9,856 nucleotides of DNA from Bacteroidota bacterium (GTDB lineage Bacteria > Bacteroidota > Kryptoniia > Kryptoniales > JAKASW01): the NCBI GenBank assembly GCA_021796055.1, contig JAJYOS010000165.1, forward strand, positions 1 through 9,856, written 5' to 3'. Positions 7,416 through 9,856 of the stretch are shown here, piece by piece; the first letter of the stretch is position 1, and every line of letters begins with the position of its first letter. The notes under the pieces were generated by a model, which did no database searches, was not told the origin of the DNA, and saw only the letters and a program-made list of their open reading frames with translations. The translations under genes and the position numbers were made by a program.

Positions 7416-7471
7416 AGGACTTTCTTGAGGAAGATTGACAGTTGTGCTTTCGACACGCTGCAAACAACCGC

Positions 7472-7501
7472 AAGATAGCGTAATTTCCCCCAGGAATCCA
7501 A
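7472..7501 (-). promoter_or_regulatory. Candidate promoter of the glycoside hydrolase gene
   Basis: On the minus strand, TTGGAT (7501-7496) and TATCTT (7477-7472) are 18 bases apart, giving a leader of roughly 60 bases. The match is moderate (three and four of six consensus bases). A 6-bp dyad covers the -35 element. Confidence 0.3.
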
Positions 7502-7508
7502 AATTCCT
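7492..7508. repeat. Inverted repeat AGGAAT-N5-ATTCCT, operator-like
   Basis: Two perfect 6-base arms (7492-7497 and 7503-7508) with a 5-base spacer overlap the candidate -35 element of the hydrolase gene. The placement fits a repressor or activator site, but no cognate regulator is known. Confidence 0.35.
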
Positions 7509-7528
7509 TGCACGAGTTTACCCGTTTT

Positions 7529-7567
7529 TTGGCCACAGATTAAGGGCCAAGACAAAGGTGGTGGCCA
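7529..7567. repeat. Overlapping GGCC-type inverted repeats upstream of the hydrolase
   Basis: TTGGCC (7529-7534) pairs with GGCCAA (7545-7550), and the overlapping TGGCCAC (7530-7536) pairs with GTGGCCA (7561-7567). The shared arm can therefore form either of two mutually exclusive hairpins in a transcript. No T tract follows in the sense direction, so this is not an intrinsic terminator. It lies upstream of the candidate promoter. Confidence 0.4.
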
Positions 7568-7690
7568 TTTGGAGTGCATCAAGGACCCGATAGTAGACAC
7601 ACTTTGAATCTGGGTCGAGTTCAGATTGCGTTCCCCCAAAAAGTGGGAGGAGACACTTTCTCTTGGCGCAGATATACTCGATAAACAACC

Positions 7691-8221
7691 TTACGTAGCC
7701 TCTGGTTCTCCTATTCGAGATCCTTGTACCGCTTCATCCAAGGACAACACCTTCTCAAGGTCAAGGACTATCAGAAGCCCTTCCTCAAGCTTGGCAATTC
7801 CACGCACGTAGCGAGTGTTTACTTTCACGGCACTGGCCGGTACTGATTCGATTGTTTCAGCTTTTGCCGTCCTCACCTCTGTAACGCTGTCGACCATGAA
7901 TCCGACAGGGCCGCCCTTAAGTTCCGTGACGATGATCCTCGATTCATTTTGACGTGTCCTTCGTTCAAAACCGGATTTCTTCCTGAGGTCTACCACCGGC
8001 GTCACGTTTCCACGAAGGTTCACGACTCCTTCGATAAAGTTGGGAGAGTCGGGCAGAGTCGCCAGTTTTACCTCTCTTATTATTTCCCGAATCTGTTTGA
8101 TGTCGACCCCGAATTCCTGTGAGCCGACCTGAAACCCGACCAGCTGGCATTCGTCATACAGTCTCGATGAATCGGCGCCGGATTCAGGAAAGCTCCGCTC
8201 TTTAATTTTCGTATCTTTCAT
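7691..8221 (-). CDS. cheW: CheW chemotaxis coupling protein
   Basis: CheW is the cytoplasmic adaptor that links chemoreceptors to the kinase CheA. The 176-residue product has a roughly 25-residue variable N-terminus and then a single CheW domain (about 26-165). Visible hallmarks are the opening VGFQVGSQEFGVDI, VNLRGNVTPVVDLR with the conserved NLRG at 68-71 (its Arg is needed for receptor/CheA binding in studied homologues), GPVGFMVDSVTEV at 104-116, and the closing LIVLDLEKVL. The ATG at 8221 has a GGAG 9 bases upstream. It lies 110 bases downstream of the receptor gene on the same strand, so the two are probably co-transcribed, with a strong hairpin between them. No CheA, CheY, CheR or CheB gene is in the window. 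A CheV fusion is excluded because no receiver domain follows. Confidence 0.95.
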   Translation of the reverse strand: MKDTKIKERSFPESGADSSRLYDECQLVGFQVGSQEFGVDIKQIREIIREVKLATLPDSPNFIEGVVNLRGNVTPVVDLRKKSGFERRTRQNESRIIVTELKGGPVGFMVDSVTEVRTAKAETIESVPASAVKVNTRYVRGIAKLEEGLLIVLDLEKVLSLDEAVQGSRIGEPEAT

Positions 8222-8230
8222 CTTTATTTT

Positions 8231-8234
8231 CTCC
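8231..8234 (-). promoter_or_regulatory. Ribosome binding site of cheW
   Basis: GGAG on the minus strand, 9 bases before the ATG at 8221-8219. It supports independent initiation on cheW rather than coupling to the distant receptor stop. Confidence 0.55.
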
Positions 8235-8281
8235 GATGATCAGGATTGTTTGAGAATCATTTCAGCTAATCAGAAACCATG

Positions 8282-8315
8282 ACGACGAGCGGGGATGTCA
8301 TCCCCCGCTTGTCGT
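8282..8315 (-). other. Strong intercistronic hairpin between receptor gene and cheW
   Basis: A 13-pair stem containing one G:T wobble (8282-8294 with 8303-8315; core AGCGGGG/CCCCGCT) encloses an 8-base loop. It starts 17 bases after the receptor stop. In the minus direction CATGGTTTC follows, not a T run. A partial terminator, a processing site or a 3'-end stabiliser that lowers cheW expression relative to the receptor are all possible. Confidence 0.6.
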
Positions 8316-8331
8316 GCGTATTACGGCCTGT

Positions 8332-9856
8332 CTACGCACCTACTTGTGAAACGGACTTGAGATCGTCCAGGAGCACAACCACGTGCTTGCTGAATTCGTC
8401 AATTTCCGAAAGCTTGGCCCTCGCGTCCTCGGTTTTCCCGTTTGCAATCAGCTTTATGATTAACGCTGCCGTCTTGTGCAGGTCGGCGTGCCACTTGCCG
8501 AGTTCCTCAAAAGCGGTCTTGCCCTTGAATTGGCGGGCGCCGTCCGAGTAGTACCATTTCCCAAGCTCGCAGCCGTGGAAGTCTCCGGCCTGCTTTTCGT
8601 CAACTTCTTCCCTTCCGGCGATTACGTTTGCTAGCCTCATTTTCCACATCCGATGGGCGGATTTGGCGCGTTCGAAGTCAAATTTTGCAGTCTTGTGTTG
8701 ATGGTCGTTTCCGTGGTTATTGCCGTTCCCGCTATGCGGCCGGGTGTCTGTTTCCAGTTTGCGTGCGTTATCGACCCTAAACTTCGAGACGAGATTTCTG
8801 AGATTTTCCGTAAGCCTGTTCAAATCGTCGGCGGAGCGTGCGATTTGTGATACTCCGGCGGCGGATTCGTTCGACACAGACGAGATGGCCTCGACATTCT
8901 TGGAGATTTGTTCACTCGTTGATGACTGTTCCTCGCTCGCTGCTGCGATTTGATTTATCATGTCGACAGACTTTTGCGTCTCCGAGACTATTTTCTCCAG
9001 CGCTTCGCCCGCTTTGTCTGCGAGTTTCATCCCTTCCTCCACTTCTTTGGTACCGCGCTTCATGGAGTCTACGGCTTCCCGCGTCTCAGACTGAATTGCC
9101 TTTATCATCTCTTCGATCTGCTTCGTTGCCTGCGTGGTCCGCTCGGCCAGCTTCCTTACCTCGTCGGCGACTACGGCAAAGCCCTTGCCTTGCTCGCCTG
9201 CACGAGCCGCCTCGATTGCTGCATTCAGGGCCAGAAGATTTGTCTGGTCTGCTATATCGTCGATTACCGAAATTATTTCACTTATCTGCTGGCTGGATAC
9301 TCCCAGCTTCTCGACTGTACCTGCAGATTTGGTAACAACGTCTGCAATTTCCCTCATCTTCTTAGTGGTCTCCAGGACTGTTTCGCCACCCGCCTGGGCC
9401 ATTTTTCCGTTCTCCGTCGCGACCTGGGCTGTTCGGGTTGCATTGTTTGAGTTGTCGATGATCGTTCTCGTCATCTCTTCCACGGCGGCGGCGACTTCGC
9501 TGGATTGCGCCGATTGCTCCTGCACGCCGGCCGCGAGTTCCTCGCTGGAGCTGCTTATCTGTGTGGCGGCACTCGCCGTCGTTTCGATGGACTCCTGAAG
9601 CTGCTGGATCATCCGGTGGATGTTTGCCACAGACCTATTGAACCCTGCGAAGAGCTTGCCTATGTCGTCGTCCTTCTCAATATCGAGCCTAACGGTGAGG
9701 TTACCGTCGGCGAACTCATTCATCTCGCCAAGGATAGTTTCCACGCTTTGTGACAGGTATTCAGACTGTTCCTCGGACTGTGCTTTGGCTTCTTCCGCCT
9801 CGCGTGCAGCCAGCTGGGCGGCCTCGCCTTTCTCGCGCACTTCTTGCATCGCCGTC
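8332..9856 (-). CDS. Methyl-accepting chemotaxis protein with C-terminal CZB zinc-binding domain (5' truncated)
   Basis: The frame is open through the right edge, so the N-terminus (sensor and any membrane segments) is missing; at least 507 residues are present. Numbering is from the internal Met at 9849. A HAMP-like segment spans about 35-80 ([22 protein letters not shown] region). A long MA signalling coiled coil (about 85-357) follows, with the invariant hairpin tip [19 protein letters not shown] at about 201-219 that contacts CheA/CheW. A Gly/Asn/His-rich linker (about 371-386) leads to a chemoreceptor zinc-binding (CZB) domain (about 392-495). The expected ligands are His399, Cys427 ([10 protein letters not shown]), His454 and His458. 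In studied CZB receptors the domain binds zinc and responds to cytoplasmic zinc or oxidants such as HOCl, so a similar input is inferred here. It lacks a C-terminal CheR-tethering pentapeptide. It is followed by cheW on the same strand. Confidence 0.95.
   Translation of the reverse strand, partial: TAMQEVREKGEAAQLAAREAEEAKAQSEEQSEYLSQSVETILGEMNEFADGNLTVRLDIEKDDDIGKLFAGFNRSVANIHRMIQQLQESIETTASAATQISSSSEELAAGVQEQSAQSSEVAAAVEEMTRTIIDNSNNATRTAQVATENGKMAQAGGETVLETTKKMREIADVVTKSAGTVEKLGVSSQQISEIISVIDDIADQTNLLALNAAIEAARAGEQGKGFAVVADEVRKLAERTTQATKQIEEMIKAIQSETREAVDSMKRGTKEVEEGMKLADKAGEALEKIVSETQKSVDMINQIAAASEEQSSTSEQISKNVEAISSVSNESAAGVSQIARSADDLNRLTENLRNLVSKFRVDNARKLETDTRPHSGNGNNHGNDHQHKTAKFDFERAKSAHRMWKMRLANVIAGREEVDEKQAGDFHGCELGKWYYSDGARQFKGKTAFEELGKWHADLHKTAALIIKLIANGKTEDARAKLSEIDEFSKHVVVLLDDLKSVSQVGA

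Larger units (their letters stand above)
7403..7690. other. Intergenic region upstream of the hydrolase gene
   Basis: About 288 bases separate the cheW stop from the preferred hydrolase start, both on the minus strand. The hydrolase frame happens to be open over 7403-7639, but the 79 extra residues show no domain and would bury the signal peptide, so I treat it as leader DNA. It carries the Shine-Dalgarno, a candidate promoter and two dyads. No gene and no convincing cheW terminator are seen. Confidence 0.55.

Noticed and set aside
7557..7578. Possible sigma54 promoter (TGGCCATTTGGAGTGCA)
   Set aside because: The GG-to-GC spacing is 11 instead of 10 bases, and it points away from the hydrolase gene towards no plus-strand gene.
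7583..7602. Sequence resembling an insertion sequence end (GGACCCGATAGTAGACACAC)
   Set aside because: No matching inverted copy, target duplication or transposase fragment was found in the window. The resemblance is from memory only.
7403..7639. 79-residue N-terminal extension of the glycoside hydrolase
   Set aside because: The frame is open, but the GGAGG-preceded ATG at 7402 starts a clean signal peptide. The extension has no domain and would block export.
7640..7690. Possible terminator after cheW (CTCCC/GGGGG around 7631-7650)
   Set aside because: Only five pairs including a wobble, and no T tract in the minus direction.
8838..9335. Long plus-strand reading frames opposite the chemoreceptor gene
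   Set aside because: They mirror the biased codon pattern of the receptor's coiled coil on the other strand and encode low-complexity Leu/Ser/Arg-rich text without motifs.

Overview
The window looks like chromosomal DNA from a member of the Bacteroidota/Chlorobiota (FCB) group, most likely near Ignavibacteria or Kryptonia. The main evidence is a secreted glycoside-hydrolase-like protein that ends in a type IX secretion (Por) sorting domain with the 'DQNFPNPFNPTT' signature, common in Ignavibacteria-type genomes. Base composition is moderate, and several genes have good promoter or Shine-Dalgarno-like signals. The lineage is inferred from this signature, not from a search.

Layout. (1) 1-309, minus: the N-terminal 103 codons of uvrA (nucleotide excision repair), running off the left edge. 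(2) 310-527: a divergent intergenic region with a well-spaced sigma70-like promoter facing right. (3) 528-5028, plus: a three-gene operon joined by two ATGA (4-base) stop/start overlaps. It encodes a membrane sensor histidine kinase, an NtrC-family sigma54-activating response regulator, and a PBP4-type (peptidase S13) D-Ala-D-Ala carboxypeptidase. (4) 5074-5148, plus: tRNA-His(GTG), with a promoter-like element overlapping the carboxypeptidase stop codon. The encoded tRNA lacks the usual G-1:C73 histidine identity pair. (5) 5149-5404: a short convergent gap with a strong 9-bp hairpin just past the next gene. (6) 5405-7402, minus: a secreted clan GH-A-like glycoside hydrolase with DUF5060 at the N-terminus and a T9SS tail. 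(7) 7403-7690: an upstream region rich in inverted repeats. (8) 7691-8221 and 8332-9856, minus: cheW, preceded by a chemoreceptor gene truncated by the right edge. The receptor has a C-terminal zinc-binding CZB domain. A strong hairpin lies between the two.

How the parts work together. The kinase and regulator form a cognate pair. Tight coupling to a peptidoglycan carboxypeptidase suggests, by inference, a role in sensing or responding to the envelope state. The chemoreceptor and CheW form a minimal signal-input module that needs CheA/CheY encoded elsewhere. The glycoside hydrolase is probably exported and anchored or released by T9SS. I see no CRISPR array, integrase, complete transposon or defence system. 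Most of the window is ordinary chromosomal housekeeping and signalling content. The features most worth a second look are the tRNA-His identity elements, the kinase-regulator-PBP4 operon, and the dyads upstream of the hydrolase.
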